NCBI GenBank assembly: GCA_900318335.1
Contig: ONKF01000014.1
Coordinates: forward strand, 1-64,000
DNA: 64,000 nt
Source of the DNA: an uncultured Prevotellaceae bacterium
Lineage (GTDB): Bacteria > Bacteroidota > Bacteroidia > Bacteroidales > Muribaculaceae
Direction of reading: 5' to 3'
A model generated the notes under the pieces. That model did no database searches. It saw only the letters and a program-made list of their open reading frames with translations, and was not told the DNA's origin. Below, piece after piece: positions 24,121 to 33,941 of this stretch. The number at the start of each line of letters is the position of its first letter. The stretch's first letter is position 1. The position numbers and the translations under genes are program-made.

Positions 24121-26490
24121 ATGAAACTTTACAGAATGATATCAATTCTCGCCGTGGCGATGTTGGCAATGACTGCCCTTGCACAGCAGGCAACGATGAC
24201 GTTTAGCGACGCGTTACGCCACCAGACTGTCACAGTGACTGCCGTGGGCGAGGACATCGTCCGTGTGGATGTGGTGCCTGACGGGTGGAGCGGCACACGG
24301 TTGCCCTCGTTGGCGCTGGACAAAACCGCCAAAGTCGAAGCCAAGGTCGAAGACTTGGAGGACATGAGCGTGATGCGCACGGCTGGCGGCTTGAAGGTGC
24401 TGCTTGACAAGAACACGGGCAGCATCACGGTGGGCTGTAGAAATATTTTCTACATTGCCGACCTGTGCGACCGCAGTTCATCGACCTTGACGCTGCTGCA
24501 CCAGGGCCAGGAATCGTTCTACGGCGCTGGTGAGCGCGGCTACTCGTTCAACTTGGCTGGCGACACGCTCATCAACTACAATGCCCAGAACTACGGCTAC
24601 CAGATGGGCGAGAAGCGCACCAAGCAGATGGGCATCACCATGCCGATGGTGATTTCGTCCAAGGGCTATGGCATCTTCTTTGACGACTTCTGCAAGTCGT
24701 CTCTCTATCTGGGCGAACAAATCCAATATACCTCCACCTCTCCCCAACCGCTGTCCTATTACGTCATCAGCGGCAACGGCAAGGTCGAGAACGTGGTCCG
24801 TAACTTCACGTGGCTCGTCGGCCGTCAGGAACTGCCGCCGCTGTGGACGCTGGGCTACATCACCTCCAAGTATGGATACCGTGACCAGCGCGAGAGCGAG
24901 GGCGTGGTCGATACCCTCAAGCGCGAGGGCTATCCGTTGGACGGCATCGTGTTTGACCTCTACTGGTACGGCAAGGAGGAGGACATGGGCCGCCTGGAGT
25001 GGGACAAGCAGCAGTGGCCCGACCACCGCAAGATGCTGCGCGACTTCAAGCAGCAGGGCGTCAACGTGGTGACCATCTCTCAGCCCTATGTCCTCACCAA
25101 TGGCCGCGCCATCGACAACTACCGCCTGCTGGACCCTCAGGGCATATTCTGCAAGACCGACGGTACCGACACGACCCACACGGTTACCATCTGGGTTGGT
25201 CAGGGTGGCATGTTTGACGTGTCTAACCCCGCTACCCGTCAGTGGTTGCGTGCCCGTTATAAATCGCTCACCGAGGAAGGCGTCACCGGCTGGTGGGGCG
25301 ACCTGGGCGAACCCGAGAAGCACCCGTTGGAGATACGCCACTATAACGGCCTCACCGCCGAGCAGTATCATAACATGTACGGCAATGACTGGAGCCGCAT
25401 CATCTACGACCTCTTCAAGGAGGACTATCCCGACCGTCGCCCCATGGTGATGATGCGCGCCGGCACGGCTGGCTTGCAGCGTTACTCGGTATTCCCCTGG
25501 TCCACCGACGTGTCCCGCTCGTGGGGTGGCATGCAGCCGCAGGTGAACATTATGCTCAACACGGGCCTGAGTGGTCTGGGCTATATGTCCCACGACGTGG
25601 GCGGCTTTGCCGTTGATCCCGCCAACAAACGCGATGGCGAACTCTACATCCGCTGGCTGCAATTGGGCCTGTTCTCACCCGTGTTGCGTACCCACTCGAC
25701 CTATCAGGCCGAGCCTTACCACTACAAGGAGTTCGGTGACCTGACCCTGCGCCTCATCAAGGAGCGCTACACCTGGTTGCCCTATAACTACACGCTGGCC
25801 TATGATAACGCGCGCAACGGTCTGCCGATGGTGCGTCCGCTGGGCTTCTACGAGGATGATAATAATATCAGCCGCTACGACGGCATCTGGGATCAGTACC
25901 TGTGGGGCCGCGATGTGATGGTGGCTCCCGTGATGCAGCAGGGTGCCGTGAGCCGTGACATCACCTTCCCCGACGGCACTTGGGTCGATATCAACCATCC
26001 CGAGAAGCGTTACCAGGGTCACACGACGGTCAATTATGCCGCGCCCATCGAGGTGCTGCCGCTGTTTGCCCGTGCTGGAGCTTTCATCCCCCAGGCCAAC
26101 TACGAGATGGGCAATGTGGGTGACTACAACCCCGACAAACTCGATATCTTCTATTACACCAGCGACTCGCCGTCGACCTACACCTTGTTTGACGACGATC
26201 TTCATTCCACGGGCACGCTGGCCCGTGACAGGCATCGCGAGATCCAGTTTATCGCCACACCCCAGGAGAAGACGTGCTTCATTACCATCCAGGGCAGGGG
26301 AAATATCGAGAATGACGTCCCCAGCAAGGACTACCGCATTATCATCCCGGCATCGGCCAAGCCCCGTCAGGTGAAAATCAACGGCACCAAGGCTGCTGGC
26401 GTGACTTATGATAAGCGCACGGCCACCCTGACCATTCCCGTTTCGATTCCCGACATCACCGTGGCGACCATCATCGAGCTCGTCAAGTGA
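24121..26490 (+). CDS. Exported glycoside hydrolase family 31 (alpha-glycosidase)
   Basis: The 789-residue protein has a signal peptide (ILAVAMLAMTALAQ), an N-terminal galactose mutarotase-like sandwich, and the GH31 TIM barrel: IVFDLYWYGKEEDMG, the nucleophile motif GWWGDLGEPE (Asp at about 394), and a later THSTYQAEPY. A C-terminal DUF5110-like domain follows. GH31 enzymes release glucose or xylose from alpha-glucosides or xyloglucan; the exact substrate cannot be told. No SusC/SusD genes are adjacent, so it is not in a typical polysaccharide utilisation locus. The length is normal. Confidence 0.95.
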   Translation: MKLYRMISILAVAMLAMTALAQQATMTFSDALRHQTVTVTAVGEDIVRVDVVPDGWSGTRLPSLALDKTAKVEAKVEDLEDMSVMRTAGGLKVLLDKNTGSITVGCRNIFYIADLCDRSSSTLTLLHQGQESFYGAGERGYSFNLAGDTLINYNAQNYGYQMGEKRTKQMGITMPMVISSKGYGIFFDDFCKSSLYLGEQIQYTSTSPQPLSYYVISGNGKVENVVRNFTWLVGRQELPPLWTLGYITSKYGYRDQRESEGVVDTLKREGYPLDGIVFDLYWYGKEEDMGRLEWDKQQWPDHRKMLRDFKQQGVNVVTISQPYVLTNGRAIDNYRLLDPQGIFCKTDGTDTTHTVTIWVGQGGMFDVSNPATRQWLRARYKSLTEEGVTGWWGDLGEPEKHPLEIRHYNGLTAEQYHNMYGNDWSRIIYDLFKEDYPDRRPMVMMRAGTAGLQRYSVFPWSTDVSRSWGGMQPQVNIMLNTGLSGLGYMSHDVGGFAVDPANKRDGELYIRWLQLGLFSPVLRTHSTYQAEPYHYKEFGDLTLRLIKERYTWLPYNYTLAYDNARNGLPMVRPLGFYEDDNNISRYDGIWDQYLWGRDVMVAPVMQQGAVSRDITFPDGTWVDINHPEKRYQGHTTVNYAAPIEVLPLFARAGAFIPQANYEMGNVGDYNPDKLDIFYYTSDSPSTYTLFDDDLHSTGTLARDRHREIQFIATPQEKTCFITIQGRGNIENDVPSKDYRIIIPASAKPRQVKINGTKAAGVTYDKRTATLTIPVSIPDITVATIIELVK

Positions 26491-26520
26491 TAAACTGCCA
26501 ATGGCACAAATTAACCGAAT

Positions 26521-26558
26521 AGCATCCGCGCCCAATCAATCAGATGGGCGCGGATGCT
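26521..26558. terminator. Hairpin between GH31 and ybjQ genes
   Basis: A perfect 14-bp stem (26521-26534 with 26545-26558) with a 10-nt loop lies between convergent genes. There is no long T-run, so it may act mainly by structure. Confidence 0.65.
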
Positions 26559-26590
26559 TCCGTTAAATTCGTGTAATTTGTAGTCTTCTG

Positions 26591-26908
26591 TCAGATGACT
26601 ACGGCGGTGCCGCTGGTGGCGACCATGAGCATCGAGTTGCTCTCGCCGATGGTCTCGTAGTCGATGTCAATGCCCACGATGGCGTTAGCGCCCATAGCCT
26701 GGGCACGTTCTATCATTTCCTGCATTGCGGTATCCTTGGCTTGTCGCAGCACTTTCTCGTAGCTGGCCGATCGGCCGCCCACGATGTCGCGGATGCCTGC
26801 AAAGATGTCCTTCATGAAGTTGGCGCCAATGATGGTCTCGCCAGTAACGATGCCCTTGTACTCACGGATGTTGTAGCCCTCGATTTGGGGCGTTGTTGAT
26901 AGTATCAT
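26591..26908 (-). CDS. ybjQ: YbjQ/UPF0145 family protein
   Basis: This 105-residue cytoplasmic protein matches YbjQ over its whole length: [23 protein letters not shown], the [11 protein letters not shown] segment, and the [17 protein letters not shown] core. The family is annotated as a putative heavy-metal-binding pentamer, with no firm function. A -7-like TATTTTTG on the minus strand at 26955-26962 could serve it. Confidence 0.93.
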   Translation of the reverse strand: MILSTTPQIEGYNIREYKGIVTGETIIGANFMKDIFAGIRDIVGGRSASYEKVLRQAKDTAMQEMIERAQAMGANAIVGIDIDYETIGESNSMLMVATSGTAVVI

Positions 26909-27045
26909 ATCTTTATCTCAATTAATTGTTAAAAATCTCCTATTTTCATGATGGCAAAAATAATGCCAAAAAAAATTGATCCCTTGTGTAGTTTTTCGTT
27001 ACCTTCGTGCGTCTAAAGGACAGAAACAACTAAAATTCAACGATT

Positions 27046-27567
27046 ATGGAAGAAGAAAAGAAAGATTGGGTCGAGAAATTCAGCAAGGATGAACTGATTG
27101 AGGACATTCAGCGCGAGTTTGCCTCCGATGCACAGAATGACATCGGCTGTGGAGGTTTTCTCATCCTCCTTTTAGTGTACAATCTTGTCAATGGCTTTAT
27201 CACAGGCGATTGGTTGTCTCAACTATGGTCTTTTCCGGTTCTTCTCCTTCCACTCTTCGTCTTTGAGATTTGGTGGAAAAAGAGAATGAGCAAATGTGAA
27301 GACGCTCATCAGCTGGTGGACATGTACGCAAAGTATAATAAGGCCAATAAAACCTTGGGCTACACAGTAGCGACTGCGTGGATTTTGTTCATGTGTTATG
27401 ACTTCTATTCTGATCTCGGAGAAGCCAGTATGACAAGAATTGTGGTGTTTGTCGCTTTTATTGTTATCATTATTGGTATTTTAATTTGGTCCCTGTTCCG
27501 CAAGAGAGGCAAGCGGCCCGTTGAAAAAGAAATAGATCGCCTGCGCGACATGATTTCTAAAGAATGA
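27046..27567 (+). CDS. Small polytopic membrane protein, unknown function
   Basis: The 173-residue product has an acidic/basic N-terminal helix (KDELIEDIQREF), about four hydrophobic segments, and a C-terminal helix (VEKEIDRLRDMISKE) resembling that of the 23405 protein. No family was recognised. It stands alone on the plus strand, with TTACCTTCG near 27000 as a weak -7-like element. Confidence 0.7.
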   Translation: MEEEKKDWVEKFSKDELIEDIQREFASDAQNDIGCGGFLILLLVYNLVNGFITGDWLSQLWSFPVLLLPLFVFEIWWKKRMSKCEDAHQLVDMYAKYNKANKTLGYTVATAWILFMCYDFYSDLGEASMTRIVVFVAFIVIIIGILIWSLFRKRGKRPVEKEIDRLRDMISKE

Positions 27568-27699
27568 TTCCCCGAGAATAAAGAATTGGCGCCAAGCCAT
27601 CAGGGACAACTTAAAAAAACTGTTATTAGTTGCAACTTTTTGTATGGCATCCACGTCTATTCTATAGGAACAAAAACTAACTAAACTCAAATAAATAAT

Positions 27700-30255
27700 A
27701 TGAAAACTACATTGGTAAAAAGATTGTTGTGCGCCTTGCTGGTCACCCTGATGAGTCTTATCACGGTGGCACAGGATTTCACTGGCGCTTGGAAAGGCAA
27801 CATTGTGGCTGGTCCGTACACTGTCCCCATCGTGTTAAACCTGCAACAGACCGATGAGGGCGTGACCGCCACGCTCGATTCGCCCGAGCAGAAAGCCTTT
27901 GGCATCAAGGCCAAGGCGACCATCAAGGGCGACCAGATCAGTGTCGATATCAACGAGATCGGCGCCAACTACAAGGCGACCCTCAAGGACAACACCCTGG
28001 ACGGTACCTATAGCCAGATGGGCTATTCCACCTCCCTGAAGCTGACCCGTGAGGTTCCTGCGGTCGCCGATAACGGCGACGAGGACTGGATCAACGACTC
28101 GCTGCTGAGCGTGTTTGACAACATCCAGCTGAAGGATGTTACCGTCACCGCCCAGCGCCAGCTCATCAAGCAGGAGGTGGACCGCATCGGTTACAGCGTC
28201 GCCGATGATGCCGACAGCAAGACCAACAACGTGTTGACCATGTTGCGCAAGGTGCCCATGGTCAGTGTGGACGCCCAGGACGAGATCCGCGTCAACGGCC
28301 AGACCAACTTCAAGATCTTCCGCAACGGTCATCCCGATCCCTCCCTGTCGCGTAATGCCAAGGACATCCTCAAGGCGATGCCCGCCAGCAGTGTCAAGCG
28401 CATCGAGGTCATCACCGAGCCGGGCGCTAAGTATGACGCCGAGGGCACGACCCTGATTCTCAACATCGTTATGGCCGACAATTCCACCATCAAGGGCGTG
28501 TCGGGCATGGCATCGGCCAGAACGGACCACAAGGGATCGCTCGGAGGCTCGTTGAACATGACCACTCAGCTCGACAAGGTGGTGATGTCGGTTGACTACG
28601 GCATCATGTATGATGGCAATAACGGCCAGGGTTATAAGACTTCCTCGTTGTCACACTACAAGGAGAGCGGGGCCGACCTGTTGAGCGACGGCACTGTCGA
28701 TGTGAACAAGATGACGGTCCACTTTGGCGACGTGAGCGCCAGCTGGGAGCCCGACACCTTGAACCTCGTCTCGTTGTCGTTGGGCGGATTTGCCTATGAT
28801 TACACGGCAAATAGCCATAACACCAACCGCATGCTTGATGCGGTCGGCCAGCCCATCTACAGCTACGGCATGGGCAGCAAAAACACCGCCGACAGCTACA
28901 GTTTCGATAGCCGCCTGGACTACCAGCGCCGCACCCGCCTCAAGGGTGAGGCCATCACATTCAGTTACATGCTCTCGGCATGGCACAACAAGAATAAGGA
29001 CTATTCACTCTATAACGACGTGGTCAACATGCCCGTGCTCTATTACGGCATTGACTCTAACGGCAAGGAAAACTTCAACGAGCACACCTTCCAGCTCGAC
29101 TGGACCCGCCCCCTGGCCGAGAAGCACACCCTCGAGACCGGCGCCAAGTACATCTACCGCCTGAACCGCAGCCACAACGTGCTTGACTACCTGGGCACCG
29201 AAGATATTACCGACATGCGCTACAAGCACGTGACCCAGGTGGGCGCCGCCTATGTGAGTTACACCTTCACCAGCGGTCCGTGGAGCGCCCGTGCCGGCCT
29301 GCGCTATGAGCACAGTTACCTGCGTGCCACCTATCCTGATGGCCAAATGGTCCCCTACGAGGCCCACCTCAATGACTTCGTGCCCAGCGCCAGCCTGCAC
29401 TACAAGTTCAACTTCGCCAACAGCCTCAAGCTGTCCTATGCGGCCAGCATCAACCGTCCGGGCATCAGTTACCTCAATCCTGCCGTAATCGAGAGCCCCA
29501 CGACCCGTTCCTTTGGTAATACCGACCTGGGTAGTGTCCACTACCACTCCGTGAGCCTGACCTATATGCGTGTGGGTCCCAAGTTGACCTTCAACATCAC
29601 GCCGCAGTTCCAGTTCAGCAACAACGGCATCGGTGCCGTGAAGTGGGCCGACGGTCTGGTGCAGGTATCGACCTATGCCAACACCCTCAAGACCTACTCG
29701 ACCACCCTGTCCGCCTTCGTCCAGTGGATGATGGCCCAGAAGACAAACATCATGCTCAACGGCTCCATCGGCTACAATTATTACAAGAGCAACGAGTTGG
29801 GACTCAAGAACGACCGCGTCAGTGGCAACTTCTTTGCCAACGTCACCCAGTTCCTTCCCTGGAAACTCCAGCTGTCGGGCTTCGCCGGCATGTGGGGTGG
29901 TGGCATCAGCGATCTGTACGGCCGCATGGGAACCATCTTCTTCCACGGCTTCAGTCTGCAGCGCTCCTTCCTCAAGGAAGACCGCCTGACGGTCCAGTTG
30001 CAGGCAATAGTGCCCTTCAGCGGCAAGTACATGAGCATGAAGAACTATGTCACTCAGGGCGATGTGACCGGCTGGAGCCGTTACCAGCAGCAGTCACGCC
30101 GATTTGGCATCAACATCAGTTACCGCTTCGGTTCGCTCACGACCCACGTCAAGAAAGCTGATAAGACCATCGAGAACGACGACCTCATCGGCAGCGGCAA
30201 GCAGTCAGGTGGCACCGGCAACAGCCCCACCGGCGGCATGGGCGGCCAAAACTAA
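27700..30255 (+). CDS. Outer-membrane beta-barrel protein (TonB-receptor-like) with lipocalin-like N-terminal domain
   Basis: The 851-residue protein has a signal peptide ending near VAQ. Residues 24-120 form a small beta-rich domain (FTGAWKGNIVAGPYTVPIVLNL...) in place of the carboxypeptidase-like domain usual in this family. A plug domain follows (LKDVTVTAQRQLIKQEVDRI, MLRKVPMVSVD, ITEPGAKYDAEGTTLILNIV), then an outer-membrane barrel of about 600 residues. The C-terminus is rich in Gly and Ser (SGGTGNSPTGGMGG). The family probably transports or docks a ligand at the outer membrane; no partner lipoprotein is adjacent. Confidence 0.88.
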   Translation: MKTTLVKRLLCALLVTLMSLITVAQDFTGAWKGNIVAGPYTVPIVLNLQQTDEGVTATLDSPEQKAFGIKAKATIKGDQISVDINEIGANYKATLKDNTLDGTYSQMGYSTSLKLTREVPAVADNGDEDWINDSLLSVFDNIQLKDVTVTAQRQLIKQEVDRIGYSVADDADSKTNNVLTMLRKVPMVSVDAQDEIRVNGQTNFKIFRNGHPDPSLSRNAKDILKAMPASSVKRIEVITEPGAKYDAEGTTLILNIVMADNSTIKGVSGMASARTDHKGSLGGSLNMTTQLDKVVMSVDYGIMYDGNNGQGYKTSSLSHYKESGADLLSDGTVDVNKMTVHFGDVSASWEPDTLNLVSLSLGGFAYDYTANSHNTNRMLDAVGQPIYSYGMGSKNTADSYSFDSRLDYQRRTRLKGEAITFSYMLSAWHNKNKDYSLYNDVVNMPVLYYGIDSNGKENFNEHTFQLDWTRPLAEKHTLETGAKYIYRLNRSHNVLDYLGTEDITDMRYKHVTQVGAAYVSYTFTSGPWSARAGLRYEHSYLRATYPDGQMVPYEAHLNDFVPSASLHYKFNFANSLKLSYAASINRPGISYLNPAVIESPTTRSFGNTDLGSVHYHSVSLTYMRVGPKLTFNITPQFQFSNNGIGAVKWADGLVQVSTYANTLKTYSTTLSAFVQWMMAQKTNIMLNGSIGYNYYKSNELGLKNDRVSGNFFANVTQFLPWKLQLSGFAGMWGGGISDLYGRMGTIFFHGFSLQRSFLKEDRLTVQLQAIVPFSGKYMSMKNYVTQGDVTGWSRYQQQSRRFGINISYRFGSLTTHVKKADKTIENDDLIGSGKQSGGTGNSPTGGMGGQN

Positions 30256-30296
30256 ACCGATAAGAAAAAATAGCTTCGTCGATAACATCTTTCAAA

Positions 30297-30331
30297 TTAA
30301 GGTGCTAAATCCCAGCGATTTAGCACCTTAA
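30297..30331. terminator. Bidirectional hairpin terminator
   Basis: A perfect 15-bp stem (30297-30311 with 30317-30331) and 5-nt loop lie between the convergent barrel and LRR-protein genes. Confidence 0.85.
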
Positions 30332-30343
30332 TCATTCCCTCAT

Positions 30344-32488
30344 TCAAAAACACCCCGCCTGCCAATGTTTTATCGATATGGGTACCGAAGGTTTAGACAT
30401 CTCCTCGAGGGGGACTGGTGCCATTGCACGTTCCTTCTCGGGTAGAACGGTTCCACCGAGCAAGGCGTCAATCAGTCTTGTGAGATCGGTGATGGTCACT
30501 TTTCCATCATTGTTGCAATCGGCATTCTCGGTGCTATAGACGTTACCGCCGTCCAGTAGCGCATCAATCAATGACGTGGCATCACTGATGTTGACAAAGC
30601 CATCACAATTCACATCACCCCGTTCAGTATAAACCTCAACGAGGCAGGAGTCAGAGAATGCGTAGCCATCGGCTGAGTTGACGTAGATTGTTGCGGTGCC
30701 CTCGGTAATGCCCATCACTTGAATTGTGTTCCCAGCCAGGCGTGCAGCGGCAACCGCTGGGTTGCTTGATGTCACGACAAGGTCGGTCTCTACAGGCGTA
30801 ATCGTCGGTGTGAGCGTTATCAAATGATTAGGCAACAATCGGGTCTCGTGCTGGTCGAGGGTGATGTAAATCAAGTGTTCCAGAACAGTCAGGTGGCAAA
30901 TGGCCTGCTTATTACCACAAGTGGCTACAATGTTACACTCGCCAGGCGCAACAGCAGTTACAACGCCATTATCGACGATTGCCACAGTGCTGTTTGTCGT
31001 TGACCAAATCACGGTCTGGTTCATTGCGCTCGCGGGCATTATGGTCGCTGTGAGTGTTAACTGGCTGCCCACCTCCATTTTTATATTGTCTTGATCGAGT
31101 GTTAGCCCCGTAGCCATGACAGCATCACCGATAATATTGGTGAAGTTGCACCAATAAGGAGCGGTGAAATAAGCGGCCATAGACGATGCCGGTACATGAA
31201 GTTCCGCATCATAGCCAGTAAACGAATTCTCGTCGCAAACGGGAGGAGTGGTGGCGTAAGAATAGATCTTCTCGGGATTTGCCTGCATTCCCTTAACACC
31301 AGTCACTGTGTCATCAATGTGGAGTGTCTTAATACCCTCTGGCAACGCTCCAGCCTGCCATTCACCCTCACCAGTGATAAACACAGATTCAAGGTTGATA
31401 CCATAAAATGTACTATGAGCTATTTTTTTTATTGTTACAGGAATGGTCAAATTATTAAATTCACTACCATAGAAAGCATTGTCGCTTATCCCTGTGACTA
31501 AATAAGTTACTCCTTGATAAGTAACCTCACTTGGAATTATCACTGCATTTTGATATGGAATTGGACCTAATGTCAATTCTGCTTCATTTTCTGAAGTTTT
31601 TTTATAATAATACCCATTAACTTCAAAAACACTATCACAAGGAAAAACATAATCGTTGATAAAGCATCTGTTGGCATTGATTGCTTGACGATTGTTCTTA
31701 TACACAACTACGGCGATCACATGCAGGTTGTCCTTGTTCTGGATGAGTGAAGGTTTGGGTAGCCTACTCAATTCGAACGTATAGTTAGTGTTGTATTCGT
31801 CATAGGCCACGATGCTAGTGGGTAGGCTGTTATCGATAACGCCGCTGAAGCCCACCAGCACGTCATTGAAGTGAACGCCAGTGATAGTTTCCGGCTCCCT
31901 TACCCATGGAGCCAGATAGTAATCCTGGGCATACTCGGTATATCCCGAGTAATAATTTCTCTGGTTCCAACTCGAACCGCTTCCATACAGGTCATCGGCA
32001 ATGAGCATCACTTCGATCGCGTAATCGGCATTGTTGTAATCGGATGTGAAATAGCTGGTCACATTCACGTCGATTGCGGTCTTGGCGTCACTGGTCCACT
32101 TGGCAGTCACGTCAATGCCGGCTATAACTTCCATTGCAGCTATCTCTTGCATGACATCAATAATCTCTCCAGATACATCGCCAAAACCATACAGGGGATC
32201 GACGGAGTAGTTCCTCTCTATAAATGCACTAGGAAATCCAGTGACATTGTTGGGATATTTGGTCGTGATTTGCATAGCATCGCCATTGTGGTAGGCAACA
32301 CCGATGAAATCGTCACCAAAGGTTTCTCTCATTAATTCCATGCCCACAAGGCCGCGAATGCACCAGCCACACCATGTGCCGATGTACTCCTCGATAAGCG
32401 GACGATGAACAGGAGTTGTGTTGTTGGCCATTACTGTCAGGTACATAAGCCCTACTGCAAAGGATAGTAAAAGTTTTGTTTTTTTCAT
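30344..32488 (-). CDS. Secreted thioredoxin-like / BspA-LRR / Big_2 / dockerin-like protein
   Basis: The 714-residue protein begins with a signal peptide. An Omp28/thioredoxin-like domain follows, with the active-site-like CGWC (Cys40 and Cys43) in EEYIGTWCGWC. The middle (about 310-470) has short BspA-type leucine-rich repeats (VTYLVTGISDNAFYGS...LTIPVTIKKIAHSTF). Next are two Ig-like domains (about 480-640; a Big_2-like GVVTAVAPGECNIVATCGN). A dockerin-like pair follows (GDVNCDGFVNISDATSLIDALL and CNNDGKVTITDLTRLIDALLGG), then a short tail with a final Cys. It is probably a surface protein; redox activity is unproven. Confidence 0.85.
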   Translation of the reverse strand: MKKTKLLLSFAVGLMYLTVMANNTTPVHRPLIEEYIGTWCGWCIRGLVGMELMRETFGDDFIGVAYHNGDAMQITTKYPNNVTGFPSAFIERNYSVDPLYGFGDVSGEIIDVMQEIAAMEVIAGIDVTAKWTSDAKTAIDVNVTSYFTSDYNNADYAIEVMLIADDLYGSGSSWNQRNYYSGYTEYAQDYYLAPWVREPETITGVHFNDVLVGFSGVIDNSLPTSIVAYDEYNTNYTFELSRLPKPSLIQNKDNLHVIAVVVYKNNRQAINANRCFINDYVFPCDSVFEVNGYYYKKTSENEAELTLGPIPYQNAVIIPSEVTYQGVTYLVTGISDNAFYGSEFNNLTIPVTIKKIAHSTFYGINLESVFITGEGEWQAGALPEGIKTLHIDDTVTGVKGMQANPEKIYSYATTPPVCDENSFTGYDAELHVPASSMAAYFTAPYWCNFTNIIGDAVMATGLTLDQDNIKMEVGSQLTLTATIMPASAMNQTVIWSTTNSTVAIVDNGVVTAVAPGECNIVATCGNKQAICHLTVLEHLIYITLDQHETRLLPNHLITLTPTITPVETDLVVTSSNPAVAAARLAGNTIQVMGITEGTATIYVNSADGYAFSDSCLVEVYTERGDVNCDGFVNISDATSLIDALLDGGNVYSTENADCNNDGKVTITDLTRLIDALLGGTVLPEKERAMAPVPLEEMSKPSVPISIKHWQAGCF

Positions 32489-32531
32489 TGTTAGTTTTTT
32501 TGATTGGCGTTGTGTTTTTATTCTATCGCTG

Positions 32532-32539
32532 CAAATTTA
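32532..32539 (-). promoter_or_regulatory. -7 box for the thioredoxin-like/LRR protein gene
   Basis: TAAATTTG on the minus strand, 43 nt upstream of the ATG at 32488. No -33 box was found at the usual spacing. Confidence 0.45.
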
Positions 32540-32611
32540 ATGAAAATAATGTGGTGTTGCATGGGTTGCTATGGAAAAAAACAGGATGGAACGAGGAAAA
32601 TTTCATTATTG

Positions 32612-32820
32612 TGCAAGGCGGAGCCTTGCAATACGTTGACACTAGGGGCTGTGGCTCAGCCACGGCACGGGGGACCTGGGGGCGGGGCGCTGAGCTGCGG
32701 TGAACGGGATGGTGCCGCGGGAAGCGTTGAGCTGCCTTGAAGGCTGATGGGCAGCGATGGCATCGCTGCATACTGGACAGTGCTGCATACTGGGCATCGC
32801 TGCTTACTGGACAGCGCTGC
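32612..32820. repeat. REP-like hairpin repeats, downstream flank of the RepA-like gene
   Basis: A perfect TGCAAGGC-GGA-GCCTTGCA hairpin (32612-32630) is followed by AATACGTTGAC. A second hairpin GTGGC-TCA-GCCAC is nearby, and from about 32763 TACTGGACAG-GCTGC-type units recur about three times. The same words (hairpin, then AATACnTnGAC, then GGCTGC) recur at 33996-34112. The last residues and stop of the RepA-like gene fall within these units. Confidence 0.65.
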
Positions 32821-33898
32821 GGGCGGATGGGTGGGGCGGAAGTGTTAATGGATTGTTAATTGATGGGGATAAATTGCTGGGGTTGAGGGTGTAGTGGGTG
32901 GCGCCTTCTATCTCGACGGGGTGGATGAGGTTGAGAGTGAGGGCTTGGGTGATGAGGTCATCGGTGCGTTGCTGGTGGTTGAGCTGACGGTGGCGCTGAG
33001 TGACCTGCTGGAGGAGGTCGTCGGGGGTGACTGGCTGGTCTGGCTCGAGGACGTCGTTGATGATGCCGCTGAGTGTCTGGTCATCAATGCGGGTGCGCTT
33101 AGGGATGGCTCCGACCTCGTGGGGGAGGTTGTCGGTGCCAATGGTGAAGCTGAAGAGGGAATCGATGGGGCGGCAGCTCATGTTGTAGCTGTTGACGAGG
33201 CGGACGGTGGTGACGTCGCGCTGGGTGGAGAGGGAGAACACGTCGGTGGCGTTGAGGAAGAGGAACTTGCCGAGGTTGCCCGTTGTGGAGGCTTTCTTGC
33301 CGAGGTGGTTGTAGCCGATGAAGAGGAAGGCGGTCTCGGAATGGTTGGTGATGTCACGGACGATGCGGCAGAAGTCGGTGGCGACTGTGACGCCGCAGAA
33401 GGGCATGAAGTGGTCGATGTCGTCAACGACGACGAGGTCGGGCTCGAGGCGCTTGATGAGGGCCTCGGTGTAACGGTTGATGGCATAGACGTTGTCGCGC
33501 TGGCCGCCGAGGATGTCGAGGCAGACGAAGTGGAGATCGCTGCCGGAGGTGGCATGGGCCGCGAGTTCATGGTAGATGCTGGCGCAGACGTGGGGGCCGT
33601 GGAGGGTGTCTATCCAAAGGACCTTGCAGGAGCCTTCGGGATTGCAGGAGCCTTCGGGATTGCTGGAGCGTGCGGAAAGGAGCTGGATGGCGAGGTGCTT
33701 GGCGAAGTGATGGGCATGGCAGGTCTCCTTGCCAGTGAGGTAGGTGACGTGGTGCTGGCGCAGGATGGGCTGGCCGTTGATGGTGACCAATGGGTTGACG
33801 GTGAAGGCGCTGAGGTCGGTCTCGCTGGTGAACTGGCAGTTCTGCCAGGACTCGTCGGTGCCGGCAGTGGTGGGAATACGATAATAGTTGATCTCCAT
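32804..33898 (-). CDS. RecA/RepA-like P-loop ATPase with C-terminal winged helix, Walker A degenerate
   Basis: The 364-residue cytoplasmic protein reads as a RecA-fold ATPase: a strand plus degenerate P-loop (HVTYLTGKETCHAHHFAK, lacking the normal GK[ST]), Walker B LVVVDDIDHF (about 153-162), and FLFIGYNHLGKKASTTGNLGKF followed by DVFSLS, as in RepA-type helicase loaders. About 275-340 looks like a winged helix (DDLLQQVTQRHRQL...HYTLN). Such proteins usually belong to plasmids, phages or integrated elements, but no integrase or relaxase is nearby. It contains an 18-bp in-frame repeat (NPEGSC) and is flanked on both sides by hairpin repeats, so it may be a domesticated or decaying element gene. 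Confidence 0.55.
   Translation of the reverse strand: MEINYYRIPTTAGTDESWQNCQFTSETDLSAFTVNPLVTINGQPILRQHHVTYLTGKETCHAHHFAKHLAIQLLSARSSNPEGSCNPEGSCKVLWIDTLHGPHVCASIYHELAAHATSGSDLHFVCLDILGGQRDNVYAINRYTEALIKRLEPDLVVVDDIDHFMPFCGVTVATDFCRIVRDITNHSETAFLFIGYNHLGKKASTTGNLGKFLFLNATDVFSLSTQRDVTTVRLVNSYNMSCRPIDSLFSFTIGTDNLPHEVGAIPKRTRIDDQTLSGIINDVLEPDQPVTPDDLLQQVTQRHRQLNHQQRTDDLITQALTLNLIHPVEIEGATHYTLNPSNLSPSINNPLTLPPHPSARSAVQ
33603..33668. repeat. 18-bp in-frame tandem repeat in the ATPase gene
   Basis: Two copies of a GGAGCCTTCGGGATTGC-type unit and part of a third encode S-N-P-E-G-S-C-N-P-E-G-S-C-K on the minus strand. Copy number changes would keep the frame. Confidence 0.8.
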
Positions 33899-33941
33899 GG
33901 TGTTTTTCTGGTTTAATGTGTTTAACTTGGTTTATCGGGTG

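Noticed and set aside
32894-33916. 340-codon plus-strand frame opposite the RepA-like gene
   Set aside because: Composition (Gly, Glu, Val, Asp repeats) is typical of an antisense shadow in GC-rich DNA. The minus frame has a Walker B, a winged helix and an upstream promoter.
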